Assembly (NCBI GenBank): GCA_036971475.1
Contig: JBAIZL010000001.1
Span: 212,064,075 to 212,128,074 of the forward strand
Origin: Prosapia bicincta
Lineage: Eukaryota > Arthropoda > Insecta > Hemiptera > Cercopidae
DNA length: 64,000 nucleotides
Direction of reading: 5' to 3'
The notes below the pieces were generated by a model. That model was not told the origin of the DNA and did no database searches. It was given only the letters and a program-made list of their open reading frames with translations. Below are positions 1 through 13,774 of the stretch, piece by piece (position 1 is the stretch's first letter; every line of letters starts with the position of its first letter). A program made the position numbers and the translations under genes.

Positions 1-356
1 ACATGTTCCGTACAGGTTTGTAACGTGTCCCGTATGTATTCCGTACGTGTTTGGCACGTGTTTAGTACATGTTCCGTACAGGTTTGTAACGTGTCCCGTA
101 TGTATTCCGTACGTGTTTGGCACGTGTTTAGTACATGTTCCGTACAGGTTTGTAACGTGTCCCGTATGTATTCCGTACGTGTTTGGCACGTGTTTAGTAC
201 ATGTTCCGTACAGGTATGTAACGTGTCCCGTATGTATTCCGTACGTGTTTGGCACGTGTTTAGTACATGTTCCGTACAGGTTTGTAACGTGTCCCGTATG
301 TATTCCGTACGTGTTAGGTACGTGTTTAGTACATGTTCCATACATGTTCAACATGG
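1..356. repeat. 66-bp satellite (6 x 11 bp), right end of array
   Basis: Head-to-tail copies start at 1, 67, 133, 199 and 265, with a decaying copy from 331, so the period is exactly 66 bp. The array is cut by the window edge and was longer to the left. Each unit splits into three 22-bp and six 11-bp subunits (ACATGTTCCGT, ACAGGTTTGTA, ACGTGTCCCGT, ATGTATTCCGT, ACGTGTTTGGC, ACGTGTTTAGT), most starting AC(A/G)TGT or a close variant. Copies differ by only a few bases (for example GGTATG for GGTTTG near 214). Two forward frames stay open because 66 is a multiple of 3, but the peptides are repeat artefacts. Each unit carries one CACGTG. Confidence 0.97.
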
Positions 357-959
357 TCCGGACGCGTTATGTACGGATTTCGACCATCTTTTTTGCATGC
401 GTTTGTGTGCGCTTGTGTTGTAGGTACGTGTGTGTTTGTGTGTTTTTGGATTTGTGTATATCTGTTTTGTGTGTCTGTGTGTATGTAGCAGGCGCATTTT
501 AAAACAAGCATTAATCACGGTCGGATCACGGTCACTGCTGTAACAAAAGGGTTGAACTCTTCATTGAAGTGGGGTCGAACGCCTATAAATTAACGGTCAA
601 TTGAACAAGGACGAACTATTATATTCTGCTTTGGACAGCGCGAAACAAATGGCCATCAGGAACGCACGTGCTTGTGTGGCGTGCGTATTTTTTTCACAAC
701 ATTCATATAAGAGAATAATGTTTTATTAGAAAGATAAAAAACTGTAGAACATGCTTTAGGATGTGTATTTCCAGTTATAGTTATTTTTTTGTCTATAATG
801 GATATTTGATTGAATCCTTGCGGAATATATTTGCTACTGTGAATATTTAAACACATAATGAAGATTTCTCTTATATTTCCAAAACATCTACTGAAGTGTG
901 CCATCTTCTGAACATTAACTTTTTATATTAAATCTTACTTTTTACTGCTAATGCAGGGC
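357..959. other. spacer between 66-bp and 105-bp satellites
   Basis: No gene recognised. The left part (about 399-487) is a low-complexity TG-rich stretch of interrupted GTGTGTTTGTG words. A short direct repeat ATCACGGTC occurs twice near 514-534. The remainder is ordinary AT-rich sequence. A minus-strand 82-codon frame at 656-904 has no recognisable motif and is within the length expected by chance. Confidence 0.7.
399..487. repeat. TG-rich low-complexity stretch
   Basis: Interrupted TG dinucleotides and GTGTGTTT words with no fixed longer period. It lies just after the decaying end of the 66-bp array, so it may be slippage-derived. No further function can be read from it. Confidence 0.7.
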
Positions 960-3480
960 TTCATGGTAAGAAACAATGCTTCCCCTACGCTCTATCCTCG
1001 AATTACATGTCATATCTAAGGACATAACGCACCTAGACGTCACACGTGAGTAGATCATAGATACGTCATGGTAAGAAACAATGCTTCCCCTACGCTCTAT
1101 CCTCGCCTTACCTGTCATATCTAAGGTCATAACGCACCTAGACGTCACACGTGAGTAGATCATAGATAAGTCATGGTAAGAAACAATGCTTCCCCTACGC
1201 TCTATCCTCGCCTTACCTGTCATATCTAAGGACATAACGCACCTAGACGTCACACGTGAGTAGATCATAGATACGTCATGGTAAGAAACAATGCTTCCCG
1301 TACGCTCTATCCTCGCCTTACCTGTCATATCTAAGGACATAATGCACCTAGACGTCACGCGTGAGTAGATCATAGATACGTCATGGTAAGAAACAATGCT
1401 TCCCCTACGCTCTATCCTCGCCTTACCTGTCATATCTAAGGCCATAACGCACCTAGACGTCACACGTGAGTAGATCATAGATACGTCATGGTAAGAAACA
1501 ATGCTTCCCCTACGCTCTATCCTCGCCTTACCTGTCATATCTAATTACATAACGCACCTAGACGTCACACGTGAGTAGATCATAGATACGTCATGGTAAG
1601 AAACAATGCTTCCCCTACGCTCTATCCTCGCCTTACCTGTCATATCTAAGGACATAACGCACCTAGACGTCACACGTGAGTAGATCATAGATACGTCATG
1701 GTAAGAAACAATGCTTCCCCTACGCTCTATCCTCGCCTTACCTGTCATATCTAAGGACATAACGCACCTAGACGTCACACGTGAGTAGATCATAGATACG
1801 TCATGGTAAGAAACAATGCTTCCCCTACGCTCTATCCTCGCCTTACCTGTCATATCTAAGGACATAACGCACCTAGACGTCACACGTGAGTAGATCATAG
1901 ATACGTCATGGTAAGAAACAATGCTTCCCCTACGCTCTATCCTCGCCTTACCTGTCATATCTAAGGACATAACGCACCTAGACGTCACACGCGATTAGAT
2001 CATAGATACGTCATGGTAAGAAACAATGCTTCCCCTACGCTCTATCCTCGCCTTACCTGTCATATCTAAGGACATAACGCACCTAGACGTCACACGTGAG
2101 TAGATCATAGATACGTCATGGTAAGAAAGAATGCTTCCCCTACGCTCTATCCTCGCCTTACCTGTCATATCTAAGGACATAACGCACCTAGACGTCACAC
2201 GTGAGTAGATCATAGATACGTCATGGTAAGAAAGAATGCTTCCCCTACGCTCTATCCTCGCCTTACCTGTCATATCTAAGAACATAACGCACCTAGACGT
2301 CACACGTGAGTAGATCATAGATACGTCATGGTAAGAAACAATGCTTCCCCTACGCTCTATCCTCGCCTTACCTGTCATATCTAAGGACATAACGCACCTA
2401 GACGTCACACGTGAGTAGATCATAGATACGTCATGGTAAGAAACAATGCTTCCCCTACGCTCTATCCTCGCCTTACCTGTCATATCTAAGGACATAACGC
2501 ACCTAGACGTCACACGTGAGTAGATCATAGATACGTCATGGTAAGAAACAATGCTTCCCCTACGCTCTATCCTCACCTTACCTGTCATATCTAAAGACAT
2601 AACGCACCTAGACGTCACACGTGAGTAGATCATAGATACGTCATGGTAAGAAACAATGCTTCCCCTACGCTCTATCCTCGCCTTACCTGTCATATCTAAG
2701 GACATAACGCACCTAGACGTCACACGTGAGTAGATCATAGATACGTCATGGTAAGAAACAATGCTTCCCCTACGCTCTATCCTCGCCTTACCTGTCATAT
2801 CTAAGGTCATAACGCACCTAGACGTCACACGTGAGTAGATCATAGATACGTCATGGTAAGAAACAATGTTTCCCCTGCGCTCTATCCTCGCCTTACCTGT
2901 CATATCTAAGGACATAACGCACCTAGACGTCACACGTGAGTAGATCATAGATACGTCATGGTAAGAAACAATGCTTCACCAACGCTCTATCCTCGCCTTA
3001 CCTGTCATATCTAAGGACATAACGCACCTACCAGTCACACGTGAGTAGATCATAGATAAGTCATGGTAAGAAACAATGCTTTCCCTACGCTCTATCCTCG
3101 CCTTACCTGTCATATCTAAGGACATAACGCACCTAGACGTCACACGTGAGTAGATCATAGATACGTCATGGTAAGAAACAATGCTTCCCGTACGCTCTAT
3201 CCTCGCCTTACCTGTCATATCTAAGGACATACCGCACCTAGACGTCACACGTGAGTAGATCATAGATACGTTATGGTAAGAAACAATGCTTCCCCTACGC
3301 TCTATCCTCGCCTTACCTGTCATATCTAAGGACATAACGCACCTAGACGTCACACGTGAGTAGATCATAGATACGTCATGGTAAAAACAATGCTTCCCCT
3401 ACGCTCTATCCTCGCCTTACCTGTCATATCTAAGGACATAACGCACCTAGACGTCACACGTGAGTAGATCATAGATACGT

Positions 3481-5580
3481 CATGGTAAGAAACAATGCGT
3501 CCCCTACGCTCTATCCTCGCCTTACCTGTCATATCTAAGGACATAACGCACCTAGACGTCACACGTGAGTAGATCATAGATACGTCATGGTAAGGAACAA
3601 TGCTTCCCCTACGCTCTATCCTCGCCTTACCTGTCATATCTAAGGACATAAAGCACCTAGACGTCACACGTGAGTAGATCATAGATACGTCATGGTAAGA
3701 AACAATGCTTCCCCTACGCTCTATCCTCGCCTTACCTGTCATATCTAAGGACATAACGCACCTAGACGTCACACGTGAGTAGATCATAGATACGTCATGG
3801 TAAGAAACAATGCTTCCCGTACGCTCTATCCTCGCCTTACCTGTCATATCTAAGGACATAAAGCACCTAGACGTCACACGTGAGTAGATCATAGATACGT
3901 CATGGTAAGAAACAATGCTTTCCCTACGCTCTATCCTCGCCTTACCTGTCATATCTAAGGACATAACGCACCTAGACGTCACACGTGAGTAGATCATAGA
4001 TACGTCATGGTAAGAAGCAATGCTTCCCCTACGCTCTATCCTCGCCTTACCTGTCATATCTAAGGACATAACGCACCTAGACGTCACACGTGAGTAGATC
4101 ATAGATATATCATGGTAAGAAACAATGCTTCCCCTACGCTCTATCCTCGCCTTACCTGTCATATCTAAGGACATAACGCACCTAGACGTCACACGTGAGT
4201 AGATCATAGATACGTCATGGTAAGAAACAATGCTTCCCCTACGCTCTATCCTCGCCTTACCTGTCATATCTAAGGACATAACGCACCTAGACGTCACACG
4301 TGAGTAGATCATAGATACGTCATGGTAAGAAACAATGCTTCCTCTACGCTCTATCCTCGCCTTACCTGTCATATCTAAGGACATAACGCACCTAGACGTC
4401 ACACGTGAGTAGATCATAGATACGTCATGGTAAGAAACAATGCTTCCCCTACGCTCTATCCTCGCCTTACCTGTCATATCTAACGACATAACGCACCTAG
4501 ACGTCACACGTGAGTAGATCATAGATACGTCATGGTAAGAAACAATGCTTCCCCTACGCTCTATCCTCGACTTACCTGTCATATCTAAGGACATAACGCA
4601 CCTAGACGTCACACGTGAGTAGATCATAGATACGTCATGGTAAGAAACAATGCTTCCCCTACGCTCTATCCTCGCCTTACCTGTCATATCTAAGGTCATA
4701 ACGCACCTAGACGTCACACGTGAATAGATCATAGATACGTCATGGTAAGAAACAATGCTTCCCCTACGCTCTATCCTCGCCTTACCTGTCATATCTAAGG
4801 ACATAACGCACCTAGACGTCACACGTGAGTAGATCATAGATACGTCATGGTAAGAAACAATGCTTCCTATACGCTCTATCCTCGCCTTACCTGTCATATC
4901 TAAGGACATAACGCACCTAGACGTCACACGTGAGTAGATCATAGATACGTCATGGTAAGAATCAATGCTTCCCCTACGCTCTATACTCGCCTTACCTGTC
5001 ATATCTAAGGACATAACGCACCTAGACGTCACACGTGAGTACATCATAGATACGTCATATTAAGAAACAATGCTTCCCCTACGCTCTATCCTCGCCTTAC
5101 CTGTCATATCTAAGGACATAACGCACCTAGACGTCACACGTGAGTAGATCATAGATACGTCATGGTAAGAAACAATGCTTCCTATACGCTCTATCCTCGC
5201 CTTACCTGTCATATCTAAGGACATAACGCACCTAGACGTCACACGTGAGTAGATCATAGATACGTCATGGTAAGAAACAATGCTTCCCCTACGCTCTATC
5301 CTCGCCGTACCTGTCATATCTAAGGACATAACGCACCTAGACGTCACACGTGAGTAGATCATAGATACGTCATGGTAAGAAACAATGCTTCCCCTACGCT
5401 CTATCCTCGCCTTACCTGTCATATCTAAGGACATAACGCACCTAGACGTCACACGTGAGTAGATCATAGATACGTCATGGTAAGAAACAATGCTTCCCCT
5501 ACGCTCTATCCTCGCCTTACCTGTCATATCTAAGGACATAACGCACCTAGACGTCACACGTGAGTAGATCATAGATACGT
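3481..5580. repeat. 20-unit block A of the 105-bp array
   Basis: This 2,100-bp block starts with a unit carrying the rare AATGCGTCCC variant (3,481). It also contains AGATATATCATGG (4,103), CTTCCTCTACG (4,339), GTGAATAGATC (4,730), a CTATACTCGCC unit (4,981), CATATTAAG (5,055) and CGCCGTACC (5,303). The same series recurs at +2,100 bp from 5,581. In the second copy one unit (the CTTCCTATACG unit at 4,846-4,950) is missing, so later markers sit at +1,995. This is a local tandem duplication of 20 units followed by a one-unit loss. Confidence 0.88.
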
Positions 5581-8500
5581 CATGGTAAGAAACAATGCGT
5601 CCCCTACGCTCTATCCTCGCCTTACCTGTCATATCTAAGGACATAACGCACCTAGACGTCACACGTGAGTAGATCATAGATACGTCATGGTAAGGAACAA
5701 TGCTTCCCCTACGCTCTATCCTCGCCTTACCTGTCATATCTAAGGACATAAAGCACCTAGACGTCACACGTGAGTAGATCATAGATACGTCATGGTAAGA
5801 AACAATGCTTCCCCTACGCTCTATCCTCGCCTTACCTGTCATATCTAAGGACATAACGCACCTAGACGTCACACGTGAGTAGATCATAGATACGTCATGG
5901 TAAGAAACAATGCTTCCCGTACGCTCTATCCTCGCCTTACCTGTCATATCTAAGGACATAAAGCACCTAGACGTCACACGTGAGTAGATCATAGATACGT
6001 CATGGTAAGAAACAATGCTTTCCCTACGCTCTATCCTCGCCTTACCTGTCATATCTAAGGACATAACGCACCTAGACGTCACACGTGAGTAGATCATAGA
6101 TACGTCATGGTAAGAAGCAATGCTTCCCCTACGCTCTATCCTCGCCTTACCTGTCATATCTAAGGACATAACGCACCTAGACGTCACACGTGAGTAGATC
6201 ATAGATATATCATGGTAAGAAACAATGCTTCCCCTACGCTCTATCCTCGCCTTACCTGTCATATCTAAGGACATAACGCACCTAGACGTCACACGTGAGT
6301 AGATCATAGATACGTCATGGTAAGAAACAATGCTGCCCCTACGCTCTATCCTCGCCTTACCTGTCATATCTAAGGACATAACGCACCTAGACGTCACACG
6401 TGAGTAGATCATAGATACGTCATGGTAAGAAACAATGCTTCCTCTACGCTCTATCCTCGCCTTACCTGTCATATCTAAGGACATAACGCACCTAGACGTC
6501 ACACGTGAGTAGATCATAGATACGTCATGGTAAGAAACAATGCTTCCCCTACGCTCTATCCTCGCCTTACCTGTCATATCTAAGGACATAACGCACCTAG
6601 ACGTCACACGTGAGTAGATCATAGATACGTCATGGTAAGAAACAATGCTTCCCCTACGCTCTATCCTCGACTTACCTGTCATATCTAAGGACATAACGCA
6701 CCTAGACGTCACACGTGAGTAGATCATAGATACGTCATGGTAAGAAACAATGCTTCCCCTACGCTCTATCCTCGCCTTACCTGTCATATCTAAGGTCATA
6801 ACGCACCTAGACGTCACACGTGAATAGATCATAGATACGTCATGGTAAGAAACAATGCTTCCCCTACGCTCTATCCTCGCCTTACCTGTCATATCTAAGG
6901 ACATAACGCACCTAGACGTCACACGTGAGTAGATCATAGATACGTCATGGTAGGAAACAATGCTTCCCCTACGCTCTATACTCGCCTTACCTGTCATATC
7001 TAAGGACATAACGCACCTAGACGTCACACGTGAGTACATCATAGATACGTCATATTAAGAAACAATGCTTCCCCTACGCTCTATCCTCGCCTTACCTGTC
7101 ATATCTAAGGACATAACGCACCTAGACGTCACACGTGAGTAGATCATAGATACGTCATGGTAAGAAACAATGCTTCCTATACGCTCTATCCTCGCCTTAC
7201 CTGTCATATCTAAGGACATAACGCACCTAGACGTCACACGTGAGTAGATCATAGATACGTCATGGTAAGAAACAATGCTTCCCCTACGCTCTATCCTCGC
7301 CGTACCTGTCATATCTAAGGACATAACGCACCTAGACGTCACACGTGAGTAGATCATAGATACGTCATGGTAAGAAACAATGCTTCCCCTACGCTCTATC
7401 CTCGCCTTACCTGTCATATCTAAGGACATAACGCACCTAGACGTCACACGTGAGTAGATCATAGATACGTCATGGTAAGAAACAATGCTTCCCGTACGCT
7501 CTATCCTCGCCTTACCTGTCATATCTAAGGACATAACGCACCTAGACGTCACACGTGAGTAGATCATAGATACGTCATGGTAAGAAACAATGCTTCCCCT
7601 ACGCTCTATCCTCGCCTTACCTGTCATATCTAAGGACATAACGCACCTAGACGTCACACGTGAGTAGATCATAGATACGTCATGGTAAGAAACAATGCTT
7701 CCCGTACGCTCTATCCTCGCCTTACCTGTCATATCTAAGGACATAACGCACCTAGACGTCACACGTGAGTAGATCATAGATACGTCATGGTAAGAAACAA
7801 TGCTTCCCCTACGCTCTATCCTCGCCTTACCTGTCATATCTAAGGACATAACGCACCTAGACGTCACACGTGAGTAGATCATAGATACGTCATGGTAAGA
7901 AACAATGCTTCCCCTACGCTCTATCCTCGCCTTACCTGTCATATCTAAGGACATAACGCACCTAAACGTCACACGTGAGTAGATCATAGATACGTCATGG
8001 TAAGAAACAATGCTTCCCCTACGCTCTATCCTCGCCTTACCTGTCATATCTAAGGACATAACGCACCTAGACGTCACACGTGAGTAGATCATAGATACGT
8101 CATGGTAAGAAACAATGCTTCCCCTACGCTCTATCCTCGCCTTACCTGTCATATCTAAGGACATAACGCACCTAGACGTCACACGTGAGTAGATCATAGA
8201 TACGTCATGGTAAGAAACAATGCTTCCCCTACGCTCTATCCTCGCCTTACCTGTCATATCTAAGGACATAACGCACCTAGACGTCACACGTGAGTAGATC
8301 ATAGATACGTCATGGTAAGAAACAATGCTTCCCCTACGCTCTATCCTCACCTTACCTGTCATATCTAAAGACATAACGCACCTAGACGTCACACGTGAGT
8401 AGATCATAGATACGTCATGGTAAGAAACAATGCTTCCCCTACGCTCTATCCTCGCCTTACCTGTCATATCTAAGGACATAACGCACCTAGACGTCACACG

Positions 8501-9779
8501 TGAGTAGATCATAGATACGTCATGGTAAGAAACAATGCTTCCCCTACGCTCTATCCTCGCCTTACCTGTCATATCTAAGGTCATAACGCACCTAGACGTC
8601 ACACGTGAGTAGATCATAGATACGTCATGGTAAGAAACAATGTTTCCCCTGCGCTCTATCCTCGCCTTACCTGTCATATCTAAGGACATAACGCACCTAG
8701 ACGTCACACGTGAGTAGATCATAGATACGTCATGGTAAGAAACAATGCTTCCCCAACGCTCTATCCTCGCCTTACCTGTCATATCTAAGGACATAACGCA
8801 CCTAGACGTCACACGTGAGTAGATCATAGATAAGTCATGGTAAGAAACAATGCTTTCCCTACGCTCTATCCTCGCCTTACCTGTCATATCTAAGGACATA
8901 ACGCACCTAGACGTCACACGTGAGTAGATCATAGATACGTCATGGTAAGAAACAATGCTTCCCGTACGCTCTATCCTCGCCTTACCTGTCATATCTAAGG
9001 ACATAACGCACCTAGACGTCACACGTGAGTAGATCATAGATACGTTATGGTAAGAAACAATGCTTCCCTACGCTCTATCCTCGCCTTACCTGTTATATCT
9101 AAGGTCATAACGCACCTAGACGTCACACGTGAGTAGATCATAGATACGTCATGGTAAGAAACAATGCTTCCCCTACGCTCTATTCTCGCCTTACCTGTCA
9201 TATCTAAGGACATAACGCACCTAGACGTCACACGTGAGTAGATCATAGATACGTTATGGTAAGAAGCAATGCTTCCCCTACGCTCTATCCTCGCCTTACC
9301 TGTCATATCTAAGGCCATAACGCACCTAGACGTCACACGTGAGTAGATCATAGATACGTCATGGTAAGAAACAATGCTTCCCCTACGCTCTATCCTCTCC
9401 TTACCTGTCATATCTAATTACATAACGCACCTAGATGTCACACGTGAGTAGATCATAGATACGTCATGGTAAGAAACAATGCTTCCCCTACGCTCTATCC
9501 TCGCCTTACCTGTCATATCTAAGGACATACCGCACCTAGACGTCACACGTGAGTAGATCATAGATACGTCATGGTAAGAAACAATGCTTCCCCTACGCTC
9601 TATCCTCGCCTTACCTGTCATATCTAAGGACATAACGCACCTAGACGTCACACGTGAGTAGATCATAGATACGTCATGGTAAGAAACAATGCTTCCCCTA
9701 CGCTCTATCCTCGCCTTACCGTTCATATCTAAGGACATAACGCACCTAGACGTCACACGTGAGTAGATCATAGATACGT
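5581..9779. repeat. ~40-unit HOR copy B of the 105-bp array
   Basis: This copy starts at the AATGCGTCCC unit (5,581) and runs through the block-A marker series. It continues with a second series: CACCTAAACGTC near 7,963, CTCACCTTACC with CTAAAGACAT near 8,347, GTTTCCCCTGCGC near 8,642, GATAAGTCATGG near 8,830. It ends with the ATTCTCGCC, GAAGCAATG, AAGGCCAT and AATTACAT units (9,183-9,423). The next copy begins 4,199 bp later. Part of the second series is also present at about 2,570-3,280, 55 units upstream, so the left end of the array carries a truncated earlier copy. Confidence 0.85.
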
Positions 9780-12700
9780 CATGGTAAGAAACAATGCGTC
9801 CCCTACGCTCTATCCTCGCCTTACCTGTCATATCTAAGGACATAACGCACCTAGACGTCACACGTGAGTAGATCATAGATACGTCATGGTAAGGAACAAT
9901 GCTTCCCCTACGCTCTATCCTCGCCTTACCTGTCATATCTAAGGACATAAAGCACCTAGACGTCACACGTGAGTAGATCATAGATACGTCATGGTAAGAA
10001 ACAATGCTTCCCCTACGCTCTATCCTCGCCTTACCTGTCATATCTAAGGACATAACGCACCTAGACGTCACACGTGAGTAGATCATAGATACGTCATGGT
10101 AAGAAACAATGCTTCCCGTACGCTCTATCCTCGCCTTACCTGTCATATCTAAGGACATAAAGCACCTAGACGTCACACGTGAGTAGATCATAGATACGTC
10201 ATGGTAAGAAACAATGCTTTCCCTACGCTCTATTCTCGCCTTACCTGTCATATCTAAGGACATAACGCACCTAGACGTTACACGTGAGTAGATCATAGAT
10301 ACGTCATGGTAAGAAGCAATGCTTCCCCTACGCTCTATCCTCGCCTTACCTGTCATATCTAAGGACATAACGCACCTAGACGTCACACGTGAGTAGTTCA
10401 TAGATATATCATGGTAAGAAACAATGCTTCCCCTACGCTCTATCCTCGCCTTACCTGTCATATCTAAGGACATAACGCACCTAGACGTCACACGTGAGTA
10501 GATCATAGATACGTCATGGTAAGAAACAATGCTTCCCCTACGCTCTATCCTCGCCTTACCTGTCATATCTAAGGACATAACGCACCTAGACGTCACACGT
10601 GAGTAGATCATAGATACGTCATGGTAAGAAACAATGCTTCCTCTACGCTCTATCCTCGCCTTACCTGTCATATCTAAGGACATAACGCACCTAGACGTCA
10701 CACGTGAGTAGATCATAGATACGTCATGGTAAGAAACAATGCTTCCCCTACGCTCTATCCTCGCCTTACCTGTCATATCTAAGGACATAACGCACCTAGA
10801 CGTCACACGTGAGTAGATCATAGATACGTCATGGTAAGAAACAATGCTACCCTTCCCCTACGCTCTATCCTCGACTTACCTGTCATATCTAAGGACATAA
10901 CGCACCTAGACGTCACACGTGAGTAGATCATAGATACGTCATGGTAAGAAACAATGCTTCCCCTACGCTCTATCCTCGCCTTACCTGTCATATCTAAGGT
11001 TATAACGCACCTAGACGTCACACGTGAATAGATCATAGATACGTTATGGTAAGAAACAATGCTTCCCCTACGCTCTATCCTCGCCTTACCTGTCATATCT
11101 AAGGACATAACGCACCTAGACGTCACACGTGAGTAGATCATAGATACGTCATGGTAAGAAACAATGCTTCCTATACGCTCTATCCTCGCCTTACCTGTCA
11201 TATCTAAGGACATAACGCACCTAGACGTCACACGTGAGTAGATCATAGATACGTCATGGTAAGAAACAATGCTTCCCCTACGCTCTATACTCGCCTTACC
11301 TGTCATATCTAAGGACATAACGCACCTAGACGTCACACGTGAGTAGATCATAGATACGTCATGGTAAGAAACAATGCTTCCTATACGCTCTATCCTCGCC
11401 TTACCTGTCATATCTAAGGACATAACGCACCTAGACGTCACACGTGAGTAGATCATAGATACGTCATGGTAAGAAACAATGCTTCCCCTACGCTCTATCC
11501 TCGCCGTACCTGTCATATCTAAGGACATAACGCACCTAGACGTCACACGTGAGTAGATCATAGATACGTCATGGTAAGAAACAATGCTTCCCCTACGCTC
11601 TATCCTCGCCTTACCTGTCATATCTAAGGACATAACGCACCTAGACGTCACACGTGAGTAGATCATAGATACGTCATGGTAAGAAACAATGCTTCCCGTA
11701 CGCTCTATCCTCGCCTTACCTGTCATATCTAAGGACATAACGCACCTAGACGTCACACGTGAGTAGATCATAGATACGTCATGGTAAGAAACAATGCTTC
11801 CCCTACGCTCTATCCTCGCCTTACCTGTCATATCTAAGGACATAACGCACCTAGACGTCACACGTGAGTAGATCATAGATACGTCATGGTAAGAAACAAT
11901 GCTTCCCCTACGCTCTATCCTCGCCTTACCTGTCATATCTAAGGACATAACGCACCTAGACGTCACACGTGAGTAGATCATAGATACGTCATGGTAAGGA
12001 ACAATGCTTCCCGTACGCTCTATCCTCGCCTTACCTGTCATATCTAAGGACATAACGCACCTAGACGTCACACGTGAGTAGATCATAGATACGTCATGGT
12101 AAGAAACAATGCTTCCCCTACGCTCTATCCTCGCCTTACCTGTCATATCTAAGGACATAACGCACCTAGACGTCACACGTGAGTAGATCATAGATACGTC
12201 ATGGTAAGAAACAATGCTTCCCCTACGCTCTATCCTCGCCTTACCTGTCATATCTAAGGACATAACGCACCTAAACGTCACACGTGAGTAGATCATAGAT
12301 ACGTCATGGTAAGAAACAATGCTTCCCCTACGCTCTATCCTCGCCTTACCTGTCATATCTAAGGACATAACGCACCTAGACGTCACACGTGAGTAGATCA
12401 TAGATACGTCATGGTAAGAAACAATGCTTCCCCTACGCTCTATCCTCACCTTACCTGTCATATCTAAGGACATAACAAACCTAGACGTCACACGTGAGTA
12501 GATCATAGATACGTCATGGTAAGAAACAATGCTTCCCCTACGCTCTATCCTCGCCTTACCTGTCATATCTAAGGACATAACGCACCTAGACGTCACACGT
12601 GAGTAGATCATAGATACGTCATGGTAAGAAACAATGCTTCCCCTACGCTCTATCCTCGCCTTACCTGTCATATCTAAGGTCATAACGCACCTAGACGTCA

Positions 12701-13774
12701 CACGTGAGTAGATCATAGATACGTCATGGTAAGAAACAATGTTTCCCCTACGCTCTATCCTCGCCTTACCTGTCATATCTAAGGACATAACGCACCTAGA
12801 CGTCACACGTGAGTAGATCATAGATACGTCATGGTAAGAAACAATGCTTCCCCTACGCTCTATCCTCGCCTTACCTGTCATATCTAAGGACATAACGCAC
12901 CTAGACGTCACACTTGAGTAGATCATAGATAAGTCATGGTAAGAAACAATGCTTCCCCTACGCTCTATCCTCGCCTTACCTGTCATATCTAAGGACATAA
13001 CGCACCTAGACGTCACACGTGAGTAGATCATAGATACGTCATGGTAAGAAACAATGCTTCCCGTACGCTCTATCCTCGCCTTACCTGTCATATCTAAGGA
13101 CATAACGCACCTAGACGTCACACGTGAGTAGATCATAGATACGTCATGGTAAGAAACAATGCTTCCCCTACGCTCTATCCTCACCTTACCTGTTATATCT
13201 AAGGTCATAACGCACCTAGACGTCACACGTGAGTAGATCATAGATACGTCATGGTAAGAAACAATGCTTCCCCTACGCTCTATTCTCGCCTTACCTGTCA
13301 TATCTAAGGACATAACGCACCTAGACGTCACACGTGAGTAGATCATAGATACGTCATGGTAAGAAGCAATGCTTCCCCTACGCTCTATCCTCGCCTTACC
13401 TGTCCTATCTAAGGACATAACGCACCTAGACGTCACACGTGAGTAGATCATAGATACGTCATGGTAAGCAACAATGCTTCCCCTACGCTCTATCCTCGCC
13501 TTACCTGTCATATCTAATTACATAACGCACCTAGACGTCACACGTGAGTAGATCATAGATACGTCATGGTAAGAAACAATGCTTCCCCTACGCTCTATCC
13601 TCGCCTTACCTGTCATATCTAAGGACATAACGCACCTAGACGTCACACGTGAGTAGATCATAGATACGTCATGGTAAGAAACAATGCTTCCCCTACGCTC
13701 TATCCTCGCCTTACCTGTCATATCTAAGGACATAACGCACCTAGACGTCACACGTGAGTAGATCATAGATACGT
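9780..13774. repeat. ~38-unit HOR copy C of the 105-bp array
   Basis: Starts with the AATGCGTCCC unit (9,780) and follows copy B in order (TAGATATATC near 10,401; CTCGACTTACC near 10,870; GTGAATAGATC near 11,029; CGCCGTACC near 11,503; CACCTAAACGTC near 12,270), ending at an AATTACAT unit (13,516). It keeps the CTTCCTATACG unit that B lost, but lacks the CATATTAAG unit that A and B have. It also has a +5 insertion at 10,847-10,851. The three copies therefore show independent gain and loss of single units. Confidence 0.85.

Noticed and set aside
1..356. Telomeric or subtelomeric identity of the 66-bp array
   Set aside because: No TTAGGG-, TTAGG- or similar run is present in it. Being at the window edge says nothing about the chromosome end.
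25..502. Overlapping forward reading frames of 132 and 151 codons with Cys/Val-rich repeats
   Set aside because: Both are two frames of the same 66-bp satellite, whose length is divisible by 3. Neither has features of a real protein.
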